From an uncultured Alphaproteobacteria bacterium (GTDB lineage: Bacteria; Pseudomonadota; Alphaproteobacteria; Micavibrionales; CSBR16-224): 64,000 bases of DNA. The stretch is from the NCBI GenBank assembly GCA_950054485.1, contig CATLPD010000006.1, positions 62,001-126,000 of the forward strand, given 5' to 3'. This document shows positions 1 to 9,445 of this stretch, in pieces. The notes beneath the pieces are model-generated. The model did not search any database. It was not told the origin of the DNA and saw only the letters and a program-made list of their open reading frames with translations. The position numbers and the translations under genes were made by a program. Every line of letters begins with the position of its first letter. Positions within the stretch are counted from its first letter, which is position 1.

Positions 1-524
1 TGAGTTTTGTTAAAAAAGATTCCTATACCTATGATGAAATCATCACCTGTGCCAAGGGCGAGATGTTTGGTCGCGGTAATCCGCAATTGCCGATGCCGCC
101 AATGTTGATGTTTGATCGCATCACGCACGTGTCCGAAGACGGTGGCGCCTATGGCAAGGGCCAGATAGTCGCGGAATTTGATATCAAGCCTGACCTATGG
201 TTCTTTGAATGCCATTTTGAAGGCGACCCTGTAATGCCGGGTTGTCTTGGTCTTGATGCCTTGTGGCAATTGACGGGATTTTATCTCGGCTGGTTTGGCG
301 GCAAGGGTTCAGGCCGCGCATTGGGCGTGGGCGAAATTAAATTTGCAGATATGATTCTACCGGAACACAAACTGGTCACATACACGATTGATTTCAAGCG
401 TGTTGTAAATGGCCGCTTGGTTCTTGGAACCGCTGACGGCACAGTCAATTGTGATGGCAAAGATATCTATCAAGCTAAAGATTTAAAAGTCGGACTTTTC
501 GAAAATAAAAGACTTCAGGATTAA
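1..524 (+). CDS. fabA: 3-hydroxydecanoyl-ACP dehydratase/isomerase FabA (lacks only the first base)
   Basis: FabA dehydrates beta-hydroxyacyl-ACP and isomerises trans-2- to cis-3-decenoyl-ACP, the branch point to unsaturated fatty acids, in the cytoplasm. The reading frame is open from base 3 ([10 protein letters not shown]). Bases 1-2 are TG, so the ATG most likely starts one base before the window, giving about 174 residues (E. coli FabA has 172). With that start the catalytic His in [11 protein letters not shown] is residue 72 and the Asp in CLGLDA is residue 86, offset by two from E. coli His70/Asp84. The internal ATG at 63 would remove conserved N-terminal sequence. fabB follows after 10 bases, the usual fabA-fabB pair. 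Confidence 0.96.
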   Translation, partial: SFVKKDSYTYDEIITCAKGEMFGRGNPQLPMPPMLMFDRITHVSEDGGAYGKGQIVAEFDIKPDLWFFECHFEGDPVMPGCLGLDALWQLTGFYLGWFGGKGSGRALGVGEIKFADMILPEHKLVTYTIDFKRVVNGRLVLGTADGTVNCDGKDIYQAKDLKVGLFENKRLQD

Positions 525-534
525 GGAGTAAAAC

Positions 535-1764
535 ATGACACGTCGCGTCGTCGTAACGGGTTTAGGTATTGTTTCATGTATCGGTAGCGATCAGGACACA
601 GTCGTTGATTCCCTTAAAAAAATGAAGTCAGGGATTGTCAAAGCCGATAAATACGAAGAAATCGGTTTCAGATCACAGGTGCACGGTGTGCCGAAAATTG
701 ATTTGGATGACCCGGACCTGATTGATCGTAAATTAAAACGCTTTATGGGTCCCGGATCACAATATAATTATATCGCCATGCAACGTGCGATCGAAGATTC
801 AGGCCTAGATGAGCATGATGTATCTAATGAGCGCACAGGTATCATCATGGGCTCCGGCGGGGCATCGACATCAAATGTTGTTGAATCTGCTGATGTTGCA
901 CGCGAACGTGGCCCGAAACGTATTGGTCCTTATATGGTGCCACGTACGATGGCTTCAACGGCCTCGGCAACCTTGGCAACCCCATTCAAAATCAAAGGCG
1001 TAAATTATTCAATCAGCTCGGCCTGTTCAACATCTGCGCATTGCATTGGCAATGGAATGGAGCAAATTCAGTTGGGCAAACAAGATATTGTCTTCGCTGG
1101 CGGCAGCGAGGAATTGGACTGGACGCTCTCCGTCATGTTTGATGGTATGGGTGCCATGTCTTCAAAATATAACGATACGCCTGATAAAGCATCACGCGCC
1201 TATGACGCTGATCGCGACGGTTTTGTTATTGCCGGCGGAGCAGGGGTTCTGGTTCTGGAAGAATTGGAACACGCCAAAGCGCGCGGCGCGAAAATCTACG
1301 GCGAATTGGTTGGCTATGGCGCAACATCTGACGGCTATGATATGGTGGCCCCATCGGGTGAAGGTGGAATGCGTTCCATGAAGATGGCATTATCAACCTT
1401 GCCTGAAGGCACAAAAATTGACTATATCAACACACACGGTACATCGACGCCAGCAGGTGACATTACCGAGCTGAACGCGATTAAAGAAGTATTCGGCGAT
1501 GATGTTCCGTATATCTCATCGACAAAATCTTTGACGGGGCATTCATTGGGTGCAACCGGCGTGCAGGAAGCGATTTACAGCCTTCTGATGATGAAACACG
1601 GGTTTATGGTCGGATCGGCCAATATTGAAAATCTGGACGAGGGGGCCAAAGGCTTTCCAATCTTGCAGGAAACAAAAGATGCTGAAGTAAACGCCGTTTT
1701 ATCGAATAGTTTCGGATTTGGCGGCACAAACGCCACATTGGTTTTTGCAAAATATAAAGATTAA
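535..1764 (+). CDS. fabB: 3-oxoacyl-ACP synthase I FabB
   Basis: Beta-ketoacyl-ACP synthase I elongates acyl-ACP, including cis-3-decenoyl-ACP made by FabA. The protein has 409 residues, the normal family length. The nucleophile Cys164 sits in [12 protein letters not shown], and the condensing His residues are at 301 ([11 protein letters not shown]) and 336 ([12 protein letters not shown], with Lys331). These are the Cys-His-His triad of the thiolase-fold condensing enzymes. An AAGGAG ribosome-binding site lies just before the ATG. It is 10 bases downstream of fabA and 18 bases upstream of the chosen fabI start, so the three genes almost certainly form one operon. Confidence 0.97.
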   Translation: MTRRVVVTGLGIVSCIGSDQDTVVDSLKKMKSGIVKADKYEEIGFRSQVHGVPKIDLDDPDLIDRKLKRFMGPGSQYNYIAMQRAIEDSGLDEHDVSNERTGIIMGSGGASTSNVVESADVARERGPKRIGPYMVPRTMASTASATLATPFKIKGVNYSISSACSTSAHCIGNGMEQIQLGKQDIVFAGGSEELDWTLSVMFDGMGAMSSKYNDTPDKASRAYDADRDGFVIAGGAGVLVLEELEHAKARGAKIYGELVGYGATSDGYDMVAPSGEGGMRSMKMALSTLPEGTKIDYINTHGTSTPAGDITELNAIKEVFGDDVPYISSTKSLTGHSLGATGVQEAIYSLLMMKHGFMVGSANIENLDEGAKGFPILQETKDAEVNAVLSNSFGFGGTNATLVFAKYKD

Positions 1765-1782
1765 CATTCATTGGGGGATATA

Positions 1783-2565
1783 ATGACACAATTAATGAAG
1801 GGCAAAAAAGGGTTGGTCATGGGCGTTGCAAACGACCATTCGATCGCATGGGGCATCGCCAAAACACTTCACGAACATGGCGCAGAAATGGCATTTACCT
1901 ATCAGGGTGATGCCTTTGGCAAGCGTGTTAAACCACTGGCAGAATCAATCGGCGCAAAGCATGTTTGGGAATGCGACGTCTCCAAAGAAGAAAGCCTTGA
2001 TGATCTTTTCAAAAACCTTGAAAAAACATGGGGCAAAATTGATTTTGTCGTGCATGCAATTGCCTATTCAGATAAAGAAGAATTAAAGGGCGAATATGTT
2101 GATACATCGCTCGGTAACTTTTTAAACTCCATGCATATATCTTGCTATTCCTTTACATCGATTGCCCGTCGTGCGCGCAAACTGATGACAGATGGCGGCA
2201 GCATGATCACCCTGTCTTATCTGGGATCAGAACGCGTTATGCCGAACTACAACGTCATGGGCGTCGCGAAAGCAGCGCTTGAGGCCTCGGTTCGTTATCT
2301 GGCCTGTGATCTGGGACGTGATAACATTCGCGTCAATTCGATTTCGGCAGGACCGATGCGAACATTGGCAGGGGCGGTGATCGGATCAGCCCGCCAGACA
2401 TTTAAATATACGGTGGATGCATCACCATTGGGGCGTCCGGTCACACTGGAAGAATTGGGCGGCACAGCCCTTTATTTCCTGAGCGACCTGTCAGGTGCCG
2501 TCACGGGTGAAAACCATTATGTTGATTGCGGCTTTAATATCGTTGGCATGGCAAAGCCTGCGTGA
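1783..2565 (+). CDS. fabI: Enoyl-ACP reductase FabI
   Basis: FabI reduces trans-2-enoyl-ACP with NAD(P)H, the last step of each fatty acid elongation cycle. With the ATG at 1783 the protein has 260 residues. A GGGGG ribosome-binding site at 1773-1777 lies upstream of this ATG and inside the longer TTG-initiated version at 1771, which decides the start. The nucleotide-binding segment GVANDHSIAWGIAK and the catalytic set Tyr146, Tyr156 and Lys163 fall at E. coli FabI numbering. It is the third gene of the fabA-fabB-fabI set common in alphaproteobacteria. Its stop abuts the stop of the convergent phosphodiesterase gene. Confidence 0.96.
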   Translation: MTQLMKGKKGLVMGVANDHSIAWGIAKTLHEHGAEMAFTYQGDAFGKRVKPLAESIGAKHVWECDVSKEESLDDLFKNLEKTWGKIDFVVHAIAYSDKEELKGEYVDTSLGNFLNSMHISCYSFTSIARRARKLMTDGGSMITLSYLGSERVMPNYNVMGVAKAALEASVRYLACDLGRDNIRVNSISAGPMRTLAGAVIGSARQTFKYTVDASPLGRPVTLEELGGTALYFLSDLSGAVTGENHYVDCGFNIVGMAKPA

Positions 2566-3309
2566 TCATAAAATATCTTCTATCAAATCAGGGTAATCAC
2601 TGAAAACGCCGTGTACGCCCATATGAAATAAGTCGGCAGCAAGGCCGGCATCATTTATGGTGTAGGACAAAAGCGGTAAATCATATTCCAGATATTCGTG
2701 AATTTGCTCGTCTGTGGCGGCATTGCCATTGAAATTGATTGTAGAGGGACGCAGATATTCCAGCATCTTACGCCAATTCTCGTCAAGCTCTTCACTCTCG
2801 TTGATCAAAAAGCCGCGCGGCCAATTAGGAGCCATGTCAAATGCCGTTTCAAGGCAGGGGTATTTAAAGCTGGAAATCAGCGGGGGCTGCATATCTTCGG
2901 GCCAGATGCGGCTGGCTTCATCCAAGACGACCTCGGCCGTTTCAACTTCACGTCCTGCGCAGGGCTTGATTTCGATATTGACGTTCATGCCACGGTCAAT
3001 ACAGACATCCAGAACGTTTTCAAGTGTGGGAATGGGCTCGCCTATAAAGCTTTCGCCGAAATGACGCCCGGCGTCCATTTCTGCAATATCTTCATAGCTA
3101 TGGTCTTTTACATCAGCATCCAAACCTGTAATACGTTTGAAATTATCATCGTGAAAGACAATCGGAATGCCGTCTTTTGTCAGTTTCACATCAAATTCCA
3201 CCCAGGTCATGCCCATATCGGCTGCCGTGTGAAAGCCGACAAGTGTATTTTCCGGAGCATAACCGCGCACGCCGCGATGGCCGATAATTTTTGGAAGCTT
3301 CAGTGTCAT
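2566..3309 (-). CDS. Glycerophosphodiester phosphodiesterase
   Basis: 247-residue GDPD-fold enzyme that hydrolyses glycerophosphodiesters to glycerol-3-phosphate and an alcohol. The N terminus carries the family signature: IGHRG (first catalytic His), PENT, VEFDV (metal-binding Glu and Asp) and FHDD (second catalytic His). There is no signal peptide, so a cytoplasmic UgpQ-like role is likely. No Ugp transporter genes lie nearby, so the ugpQ symbol is withheld. It converges on fabI with no bases between the two stop codons, and no terminator hairpin separates them. Confidence 0.93.
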   Translation of the reverse strand: MTLKLPKIIGHRGVRGYAPENTLVGFHTAADMGMTWVEFDVKLTKDGIPIVFHDDNFKRITGLDADVKDHSYEDIAEMDAGRHFGESFIGEPIPTLENVLDVCIDRGMNVNIEIKPCAGREVETAEVVLDEASRIWPEDMQPPLISSFKYPCLETAFDMAPNWPRGFLINESEELDENWRKMLEYLRPSTINFNGNAATDEQIHEYLEYDLPLLSYTINDAGLAADLFHMGVHGVFSDYPDLIEDIL

Positions 3310-3367
3310 ATCTTTTCCTTTGCCCCTTTATAATATTTTCCAAGCGTAAAATATAGTGATATTAACA

Positions 3368-3396
3368 TTGACATATTTCGTTAAACTTTGTAAATA
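3368..3396 (+). promoter_or_regulatory. Sigma70-like promoter for the 272-residue hypothetical gene
   Basis: TTGACA at 3368-3373 and TAAATA at 3391-3396 with a 17-base spacer, 47 bases ahead of the downstream ATG at 3444. This is a perfect -35 box with a 4/6 match in the -10 box, in the intergenic region divergent from the phosphodiesterase gene. Predicted by eye only. Confidence 0.5.
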
Positions 3397-3443
3397 TGAC
3401 GCATTAGTATGAAAAATAACCCCAGTAGCGTCAGGATACTTAA

Positions 3444-4262
3444 ATGACAACTAAAACATCTACACCAGAAGATCTTAAAAAACTTAAAGAAATTGAAATT
3501 GACCTTAACATCCGCGGCCTTTGGAAAGGTTTTTGGAAAATTTGTTATGAAGCGCCAACAGGTGCCTTTAAATGGACAGCGCGCAAGGCCGATAAATTCT
3601 CTAAAGGCATGATGACAGGCCGCGCGGCGCTTGTCACAATGCCGATGGGTTTGATGATCAGAAACGGTGCAACCGTTGCTCATGATTGCGCTGATATGGA
3701 TGGCGATAACGATAATGGCATGTATATGCGTTTCTTATCAGGTGCTTCAGGTCTGGCGGCTGCCGGTGCAGCTGCATGGTTTGGTGGAACGGCTCTGTAC
3801 TCGGGCATTATTGCGAAATTTGCTTTGACAGGCCTTGTGACAAAGGGACTGACATTTACAGCAAGTGCCGTTGCTGCTGCATTCGTTGCCATCCCGGCCG
3901 GAACAGCAGGTGTCTTGGCTGCGTCAACAGCGATCGCCGTTGCTGCAACGACTTTGTCGGTTATTCCAGCTATTGCAAACATCCCAACAGCTTTTTCACG
4001 TACGGTTGCGCGTTGGAAGGGCAATAAGATTGATGAAAAGGCGCTTCAGGCTCAATTGGCTGAAAACTCGATCTCTTCACGTTACGACCGTAATCTTTTG
4101 AATACTGCCAAAAGCGCAGTCAGACAATTGGATGATGACGGCAAGAAAGAAATTCTGGCACAACTGAAAGAACAGTTTGAAACAGCTGCAACACCAGTAA
4201 CTGTAACGACACAAACAGCGCCCGCCGCGAAAGCAAAACCAGCCGCGCCAGCGCAAAAATAA
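3444..4262 (+). CDS. Hypothetical membrane-associated protein with Ala-rich hydrophobic core
   Basis: 272 residues, not recognised. Residues 1-95 are hydrophilic with aromatic patches (RGLWKGFWKICYEAP). Residues about 97-182 form a long Ala/Gly/Thr-rich hydrophobic region that could make three or four membrane helices. The tail is charged and ends in a Pro/Ala/Lys-rich low-complexity stretch. No signal peptide or catalytic motif is visible. The gene stands alone with its own promoter-like sequence and a strong terminator. Membrane location is inferred from composition only. Confidence 0.75.
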   Translation: MTTKTSTPEDLKKLKEIEIDLNIRGLWKGFWKICYEAPTGAFKWTARKADKFSKGMMTGRAALVTMPMGLMIRNGATVAHDCADMDGDNDNGMYMRFLSGASGLAAAGAAAWFGGTALYSGIIAKFALTGLVTKGLTFTASAVAAAFVAIPAGTAGVLAASTAIAVAATTLSVIPAIANIPTAFSRTVARWKGNKIDEKALQAQLAENSISSRYDRNLLNTAKSAVRQLDDDGKKEILAQLKEQFETAATPVTVTTQTAPAAKAKPAAPAQK

Positions 4263-4281
4263 GAATAAAAAATTAGAAGGA

Positions 4282-4318
4282 AAGCCTGATGCTTTAGCGA
4301 GCGTCAGGCTTTTTTTTT
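4282..4318 (+). terminator. Rho-independent terminator after the 272-residue gene
   Basis: Twelve-base stem AAGCCTGATGCT (4282-4293) pairs with AGCGTCAGGCTT (4300-4311), with one G-T wobble and a six-base loop, followed by a run of T to 4318. It lies 20 bases after the stop codon. Confidence 0.9.
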
Positions 4319-4402
4319 GCCAGTTCGTCAATAAACCGGATATTAATTATATGTTTACCCGCTTATGTTAACTTTATTCTGTAGATTGTATAGGGGTAAG
4401 AA

Positions 4403-4738
4403 ATGTTTAGTAGAAAATTTAATGTTTTGGTTGCAAAGGGGCTCGTAGCAACAGGCCGGTTACATCAGCTTAGTGCTATGCGCAGTTTTATTTCACAAGG
4501 GGATGTCTTTCTTCAACAGATAGCTGATGAATATGAATATTCAAATGCCAGAATACGAAACGAATTAAGACGAGAGAATGCTAAATATCTAAAAAAGGCA
4601 GCTAAGGTCTTTGAAAAAATCAAATTCAAAGATCAGGATGGTAACAAAGTTGAAAACCCTGGTTTTTTTGACAAAGAAAAAGGTGGCATATCTGAAGCCG
4701 CGCGAAACCTTTTATCCGGAAAAAGCCCTAAAGTCTAA
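4403..4738 (+). CDS. Hypothetical small basic protein
   Basis: 111 residues, not recognised. The sequence is Lys/Arg-rich and mostly predicted helix, with a run such as RIRNELRRENAKYLKKAAKVFEKI that suggests a coiled-coil or nucleic-acid/protein-binding helix. No signal peptide. An AGGGGT ribosome-binding site lies before the ATG, and TATAGG at 4389-4394 could be a -10 box. It has its own terminator and converges on pnp. Coding status is supported by the ribosome-binding site, the clean frame and the flanking terminators, not by homology. Confidence 0.6.
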   Translation: MFSRKFNVLVAKGLVATGRLHQLSAMRSFISQGDVFLQQIADEYEYSNARIRNELRRENAKYLKKAAKVFEKIKFKDQDGNKVENPGFFDKEKGGISEAARNLLSGKSPKV

Positions 4739-4743
4739 ATAAA

Positions 4744-4771
4744 AAGGGGCCCGAAGGCCCCTTAAATTTTT
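4744..4771. terminator. Bidirectional terminator between convergent genes
   Basis: Stem GGGGCC (4746-4751), loop CGAA, GGCCCC (4756-4761), flanked by A-rich sequence on the left and T-rich sequence on the right. It can therefore stop transcription from the 111-residue gene on the plus strand and from pnp on the minus strand. Confidence 0.85.
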
Positions 4772-4784
4772 AGTGAATTAGAAA

Positions 4785-6920
4785 TCAGCCTTCAGCGGCT
4801 TGTTTCTCGTCACCCGATTGGATTTCTTCACCGGTTTCCTGGTCAACAACTTTCATAGACAATTTGATTTTGCCTTTATTGTCGATGTTCAGGCATTTGG
4901 CGTAAACCATCTGACCTTCTTCCAGAACATCAGATACAGCGCCGATGCGCTCGTTTTTGATTTCTGAAATATGAACCAGACCATCGGTCTTGCCCATGAT
5001 GTTTACGAATGCACCGAAATCAACGATGCGGACGACTTTACCGTGATAAATCACGCCTTGCTCGGGCTCGGCAACAATGTCTTTAATCCATGCAACGGCT
5101 TTCTTGCCTGATTCACCGTCAACAGCAGCAACATTGATTGTACCGTCTTCTTCGATGTCAATCTTTGTACCTGTTGTTTCGGTAATTTCACGGATAACAG
5201 AACCGCCTGAACCGATAACTTCGCGGATTTTATCAACCGGAATTTTGATGGTTGTAATCTGCGGTGCATAGTCAGACAAAGCTTCACGTGAGTTTTCAAG
5301 AGCCTCAGCCATTTTACCCAGAATATGCAGTCGGCCGTCTTTGGCTTGTGCCACAGCAGTGCGCATGATTTCTTCGGTAATGGATGTGATTTTGATATCC
5401 ATCTGAAGGGCTGTAATACCGTCTTTGGTACCCGCAACTTTAAAGTCCATATCACCCAGGTGATCTTCGTCACCCAAGATGTCTGTCAGAACAGCAAAGT
5501 CATCGCCTTCCTTGATCAAGCCCATTGCAATACCTGCGACCGGCTTTTTCAGTGGAACACCGGCATCCATAAGCGCAAGGGATGTACCACATACTGTCGC
5601 CATAGATGATGAGCCGTTAGACTCTGTAATTTCCGATACGGCACGCAGTGTGTATGGGAAGTCTTCTTTGGCTGGAAGTAGCGGGTTAATCGCACGCCAT
5701 GCCAATTTACCGTGACCAACTTCACGACGGCCTGGAGGGCCCACACGACCGGCTTCACCAACCGAATATGGCGGGAAGTTATAGTGTAGCATGAAGTTTG
5801 TTGACTGATCACCATCAAGGCTGTCAAAGCGCTGTTCGTCTTGCGCTGTGCCCAATGTTGTCGCAACGATCGCCTGTGTCTCACCGCGTGTGAACAGGGC
5901 AGAACCGTGAACGCGTGGTAGAATGCCAACTTCGGCTTTAATGTCGCGGACATCTGTTGTGCTACGGCCATCGATACGATCGCCTGATTTCAATACGGCA
6001 CCACGCAGGATGTCGGATTCAATCTCTTTACAGATGCTGCCAACCATTTGTTCATTGACTGTTTCGCCATCTGCATATTTTGCAGCCGCTTCAGCGCGGG
6101 CTTCGGCCAGTGCTGTTTGACGATCCTGTTTAACCTTGATGCTATATGCTTTTTCAAAGGTTTTACCCATTTCTTTCGAAATTTTCTTCAGCAGGGCATC
6201 TTTGCTTTCGTCTTTGGCTGGCAAATCCCACGGATCTTTTGCCGCTTTTTCAGCAAGCTTGATGATGTTATCGATAACAGTCTGGCAGCCTTTCCAACCG
6301 AACATAACAGCGTCCAGCATAACATCTTCCGACAGTTCGCTGGCTTCTGATTCAACCATCAGAACGCCTTCGCGTGTACCTGCAACAATCAGATCCAACT
6401 TGCTGTCTTCCATTTGCGCAGGTGTCGGGTTCAAGATGAATTCACCGTCAATGTAACCTACACGTGCGCCGCCGATTGGGCCCATGAATGGAACACCCGA
6501 GATTGTCAGGGCAGCAGAGGCTGCAACCAAGGCCAGAATGTCAGGCGAGTTTTCCTGATCGTATGACAATACCGTACACATCACCAAAGTTTCATTCAAA
6601 AAGCCTTTGGCAAAGAGTGGACGGATCGGACGGTCGATCAAGCGTGATGTTAATGTTTCGTGTTCAGATGGGCGGCCTTCGCGTTTCAGGTATCCACCCG
6701 GGATGCGACCTGCCGCATAAAACTTTTCCTGATAGTGAACGGTCAACGGGAAGAAATCCTGACCTTCACGGATTGATTTGGCGGCTGTTGCAGCTGCCAG
6801 AACGGTTGTATCACCGTAAGTGGCCATAATGGCGCCGTCAGCCTGACGGGCGATGTGACCTGTTTCTAGTTTGAGCGTGCGTCCGGCAAGCTCGAATTCT
6901 ACTGATTGTATATCAAACAT
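4785..6920 (-). CDS. pnp: Polynucleotide phosphorylase
   Basis: PNPase is a phosphorolytic 3'-5' exoribonuclease in RNA decay. The 711-residue product has two RNase PH domains separated by the helical PNPase domain, then a KH domain ([19 protein letters not shown]) and an S1 domain ([20 protein letters not shown]), which is the full family architecture and length. A conserved phosphate-site loop is visible around [16 protein letters not shown]. In most proteobacteria pnp directly follows rpsO. Here rpsO is about 4 kb upstream, on the same strand, and a plus-strand block lies between them, so pnp needs its own promoter. Confidence 0.98.
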   Translation of the reverse strand: MFDIQSVEFELAGRTLKLETGHIARQADGAIMATYGDTTVLAAATAAKSIREGQDFFPLTVHYQEKFYAAGRIPGGYLKREGRPSEHETLTSRLIDRPIRPLFAKGFLNETLVMCTVLSYDQENSPDILALVAASAALTISGVPFMGPIGGARVGYIDGEFILNPTPAQMEDSKLDLIVAGTREGVLMVESEASELSEDVMLDAVMFGWKGCQTVIDNIIKLAEKAAKDPWDLPAKDESKDALLKKISKEMGKTFEKAYSIKVKQDRQTALAEARAEAAAKYADGETVNEQMVGSICKEIESDILRGAVLKSGDRIDGRSTTDVRDIKAEVGILPRVHGSALFTRGETQAIVATTLGTAQDEQRFDSLDGDQSTNFMLHYNFPPYSVGEAGRVGPPGRREVGHGKLAWRAINPLLPAKEDFPYTLRAVSEITESNGSSSMATVCGTSLALMDAGVPLKKPVAGIAMGLIKEGDDFAVLTDILGDEDHLGDMDFKVAGTKDGITALQMDIKITSITEEIMRTAVAQAKDGRLHILGKMAEALENSREALSDYAPQITTIKIPVDKIREVIGSGGSVIREITETTGTKIDIEEDGTINVAAVDGESGKKAVAWIKDIVAEPEQGVIYHGKVVRIVDFGAFVNIMGKTDGLVHISEIKNERIGAVSDVLEEGQMVYAKCLNIDNKGKIKLSMKVVDQETGEEIQSGDEKQAAEG

Positions 6921-7002
6921 ATTTACTACTTTTCTTTCATTTATTGTCTGTCATCGGCCTATTCCGATAACAAAAGTTAACTAACACCAAATGTGTTGCC
7001 TT

Positions 7003-7031
7003 TTAATGGCATGAAAACCGTTGTAAGTCAA
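7003..7031 (-). promoter_or_regulatory. Candidate promoter for pnp
   Basis: On the minus strand TTGACT (7031-7026) and CATTAA (7008-7003) are separated by 17 bases and lie about 80 bases upstream of the pnp start. The -10 match is weak. An inverted repeat AACAC/GTGTT at 6983-6997 lies in the leader. pnp leaders are often processed by RNase III, but no such site is proven here. Confidence 0.3.
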
Positions 7032-7088
7032 AGGTTTTAAAGAAAAATTAAGCATACCCGGTTACTATTATATGAAAAAAGGCGTGCG

Positions 7089-7910
7089 ATGAAAAAAAGA
7101 TCACTATTGATGGGATTGATATATGTGGAATTGAGCGTAATTGCATTTATTGGCGCTGCTTTTTATTCTCAGTATATTGACGAGTTTGGTGCGGGTGTGC
7201 CGATTGAGGCAGAAAATGCGCAGCAATCCACCCGTACATACAGATATCTTCACAATGAAGAAATTGAATTTGCAAAAGAGGTCTTCGGCGATCAGATCAA
7301 TTACGAAGAAATCAGAATTGTATATCACAAGCTTCAAATTGAAAATAACAGCAATACGCCAGAAGGTTATAATATGGTGGCTTATGTTCCAGGAAACAGA
7401 GAAAAACTTGGAATACGCGGCAATGACATACATATGGGCCCCATGGTGGCCTGTGACAATTACGCATCAGGCGATTGTGATGAATATTCGCGCAGTGTTT
7501 TTATGCATGAAATGACGCATATTTATCAAAATCAACATGATGGCAGAGCAAACAGAGCTATTCGAAATGATCGTGATTACTCTGACAAGCTTGAACAAAA
7601 TGTTCCGTTTGTAAATTATGGTATCGAGGAACAATCCGAGCTAGTTGAAGCCTATGTGCGCACTTGTATACTATACGACTATGGACCTGATATGTTTACA
7701 GAGCATGAAGTTGGGCAAATTGTCAGAGGTGCGCAAGATCCTTCGTGCATTTCTGAATCAGCAGAACCAAATGTGGCAACGGTTTTGGGGCGTCACTTCA
7801 ATATCTCATCTCCTAGACAGCCGACATATTACAGAGTGATTTCAACCGGACCATCCGGAACGCGTTTTGAGAATATTGGAACAAAACCTTCTAAAAACTT
7901 TACCTCCTAA
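7089..7910 (+). CDS. Putative membrane-anchored HExxH zinc metallopeptidase-like protein
   Basis: 273 residues. An N-terminal signal anchor (SLLMGLIYVELSVIAFIGAAFY) would place the rest in the periplasm. The motif HEMTH at residues 140-144, in the context FMHEMTHIYQNQHD, is a gluzincin-type HExxH site. A Glu-rich segment about 50 residues later (YGIEEQSELVEAY) could supply the third zinc ligand. The HEMTHIYQ context resembles the metallopeptidase-like domains of some DUF4157/Vgr-associated proteins. Substrate is unknown. It is the first gene of the plus-strand block between pnp and rpsO and starts divergently from pnp. Confidence 0.72.
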   Translation: MKKRSLLMGLIYVELSVIAFIGAAFYSQYIDEFGAGVPIEAENAQQSTRTYRYLHNEEIEFAKEVFGDQINYEEIRIVYHKLQIENNSNTPEGYNMVAYVPGNREKLGIRGNDIHMGPMVACDNYASGDCDEYSRSVFMHEMTHIYQNQHDGRANRAIRNDRDYSDKLEQNVPFVNYGIEEQSELVEAYVRTCILYDYGPDMFTEHEVGQIVRGAQDPSCISESAEPNVATVLGRHFNISSPRQPTYYRVISTGPSGTRFENIGTKPSKNFTS

Positions 7911-7952
7911 TCGTTTTTGTTATCCTTATTTGTCTAGATGAAAGGATCTGAA

Positions 7953-8579
7953 ATGAATAATCTGGTGTTGCTGCGTCACGGCCAAAGTGAATGGAATAAA
8001 GAAAACCGCTTTACGGGGTTTCACGATGTTGAATTGTCCGAACTTGGACGTGAAGAGGCGCGAAAGGCGGGTGTATCTTTGAATGATATCAGGTTTGATG
8101 CCGTTTATACCTCGACCCTTAAACGTGCGAACCATACGGCTGAAATAGCTTTGGACGCGTCGGGAAATAATGACCATTTGCGCGTAGGCGAGGGCTGGAA
8201 TATGACCCGCCATGATGACTTGCGTGAACGCGACTATGGCGATTTAACAGGCCTGAACAAGGACGAGACGCGTGAAAAGTTTGGGGAAGAACAAGTCCAT
8301 ATCTGGCGACGCAGCTATGATGTGCCGCCGCCGGGCGGCGAGGCCCTGATCAATGTGGTCGAGCGCGTGAAACCATACTGGGAAAAACATATCAAGCCGC
8401 GCGTTGAAGCCGGCGAGAATATATTATTGGCCGCGCACGGTAATACCTTGCGTGCGATGATGATTATTCTGGGTGAAGCCACGCCGGATAATATCAACGA
8501 AGTTGAAATCCCGACGGGCGTGCCGATTGTCTTTGAATACAAAAACGGCGCGAAGGGATCGCACCGTTTCATCAGCTAG
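7953..8579 (+). CDS. gpmA: 2,3-bisphosphoglycerate-dependent phosphoglycerate mutase
   Basis: Interconverts 3- and 2-phosphoglycerate in glycolysis. The phospho-accepting His9 is in LLRHGQSEWN and is followed by the FTGFHDVELSELG segment. Then come RERDYGDLTGLNK (acid/base Glu region), WRRSYDVPPPGGE and the second catalytic His in LAAHGNTLRAM. This order is diagnostic of the dPGM branch of the histidine phosphatase family. The product has 208 residues, the short form typical of alphaproteobacteria. The ATG at 7953 has AAAGGA at 7941-7946, which lies inside the longer ORF beginning at 7938, so the inner ATG is preferred. Confidence 0.95.
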   Translation: MNNLVLLRHGQSEWNKENRFTGFHDVELSELGREEARKAGVSLNDIRFDAVYTSTLKRANHTAEIALDASGNNDHLRVGEGWNMTRHDDLRERDYGDLTGLNKDETREKFGEEQVHIWRRSYDVPPPGGEALINVVERVKPYWEKHIKPRVEAGENILLAAHGNTLRAMMIILGEATPDNINEVEIPTGVPIVFEYKNGAKGSHRFIS

Positions 8580-8685
8580 GTGACATAATTCTAATATTTT
8601 TTCATGCTTTAAGGAAATTAGTCTTTACAGCCTCTATTTCTATTCCTATTCTAACATTACATTCAAAAAAAATAGGGATAAAGCG

Positions 8686-9366
8686 ATGAAAAAAGGTCGT
8701 CTGATTATTATGCGTCATGGTGAAACAGAATATAATGCGGACGGACGTATGACAGGTCATGCCAATGCAAAGCTGACCAAAGAAGGTGTTGAGCAAGGGC
8801 GTAGAACGGGATATGTCCTACGCAAATTTGACATTGATATCGCATATGCATCGCCTCTGGATCGCGCAAAGCAGACGTTAGAACTTGGACTTGAATTCGC
8901 CAATGCCCACAATAACCTTAAGAATAAAGACGGTAGCTGGAAACTTGAAATCCGCGAAAGCCTGATTGAAAAATCAGTCGGGGATTACACAGGTTTTTAT
9001 AAAACGGATAAGCGTGTGACCTCGCTGAAACGTGATTTTAATTCGCGTCTTCCCAATGGCGAAAGCGACAAAGAAGTCGTTGCTCGTCTTAAGAAACTAT
9101 ACGAAGAAGAGCTGCTCCCCTTAATGGAAGAAGGCAAAACTGTTGTGATCTCTTGTCACTCGGTTGTTAAACGTATGTTTCATCTGGTCATAGGCGAATG
9201 TGAATATCAGGATCTTTATAAATTCAAAGTGCCAAATGCGCAGCCTTGGGTTATTGACTTTGAAAATGGGCAACGTGTTTCTTCGAAATATTACAATCCC
9301 GCCGAATTCATCGCTAACGATAATAAAGGCCTTGCTAATAAGCAAAGCAAAAAACAGTTCAAGTAA
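8686..9366 (+). CDS. Histidine phosphatase family protein (phosphoglycerate mutase paralogue)
   Basis: 226 residues. It starts with IMRHGETEYN, carrying the phospho-histidine of the RHG family, and has RESLIEKSVGDYTG (general acid Glu region) and ISCHSVVKRM (second His). It is a diverged tandem paralogue of the preceding gpmA. It lacks the W-R-x-x-Y-D-x-x-P-P-x-G segment that marks true mutases, so a phosphatase with another substrate is as likely as mutase activity. The C-terminal tail is Lys/Asn/Gln-rich. An intergenic gap of 106 bases suggests separate expression from gpmA. Confidence 0.85.
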   Translation: MKKGRLIIMRHGETEYNADGRMTGHANAKLTKEGVEQGRRTGYVLRKFDIDIAYASPLDRAKQTLELGLEFANAHNNLKNKDGSWKLEIRESLIEKSVGDYTGFYKTDKRVTSLKRDFNSRLPNGESDKEVVARLKKLYEEELLPLMEEGKTVVISCHSVVKRMFHLVIGECEYQDLYKFKVPNAQPWVIDFENGQRVSSKYYNPAEFIANDNKGLANKQSKKQFK

Positions 9367-9445
9367 TGATTTTTACATAATCGTTGACAATCGCCTTGTG
9401 TTATGCAAAAATGCTTGTAGTTTTTTTATAGCAAGAGGTGATTCG

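Noticed and set aside
2698-3333. 211-codon plus-strand ORF over the phosphodiesterase gene
   Set aside because: Antisense shadow of a gene with all catalytic motifs intact.
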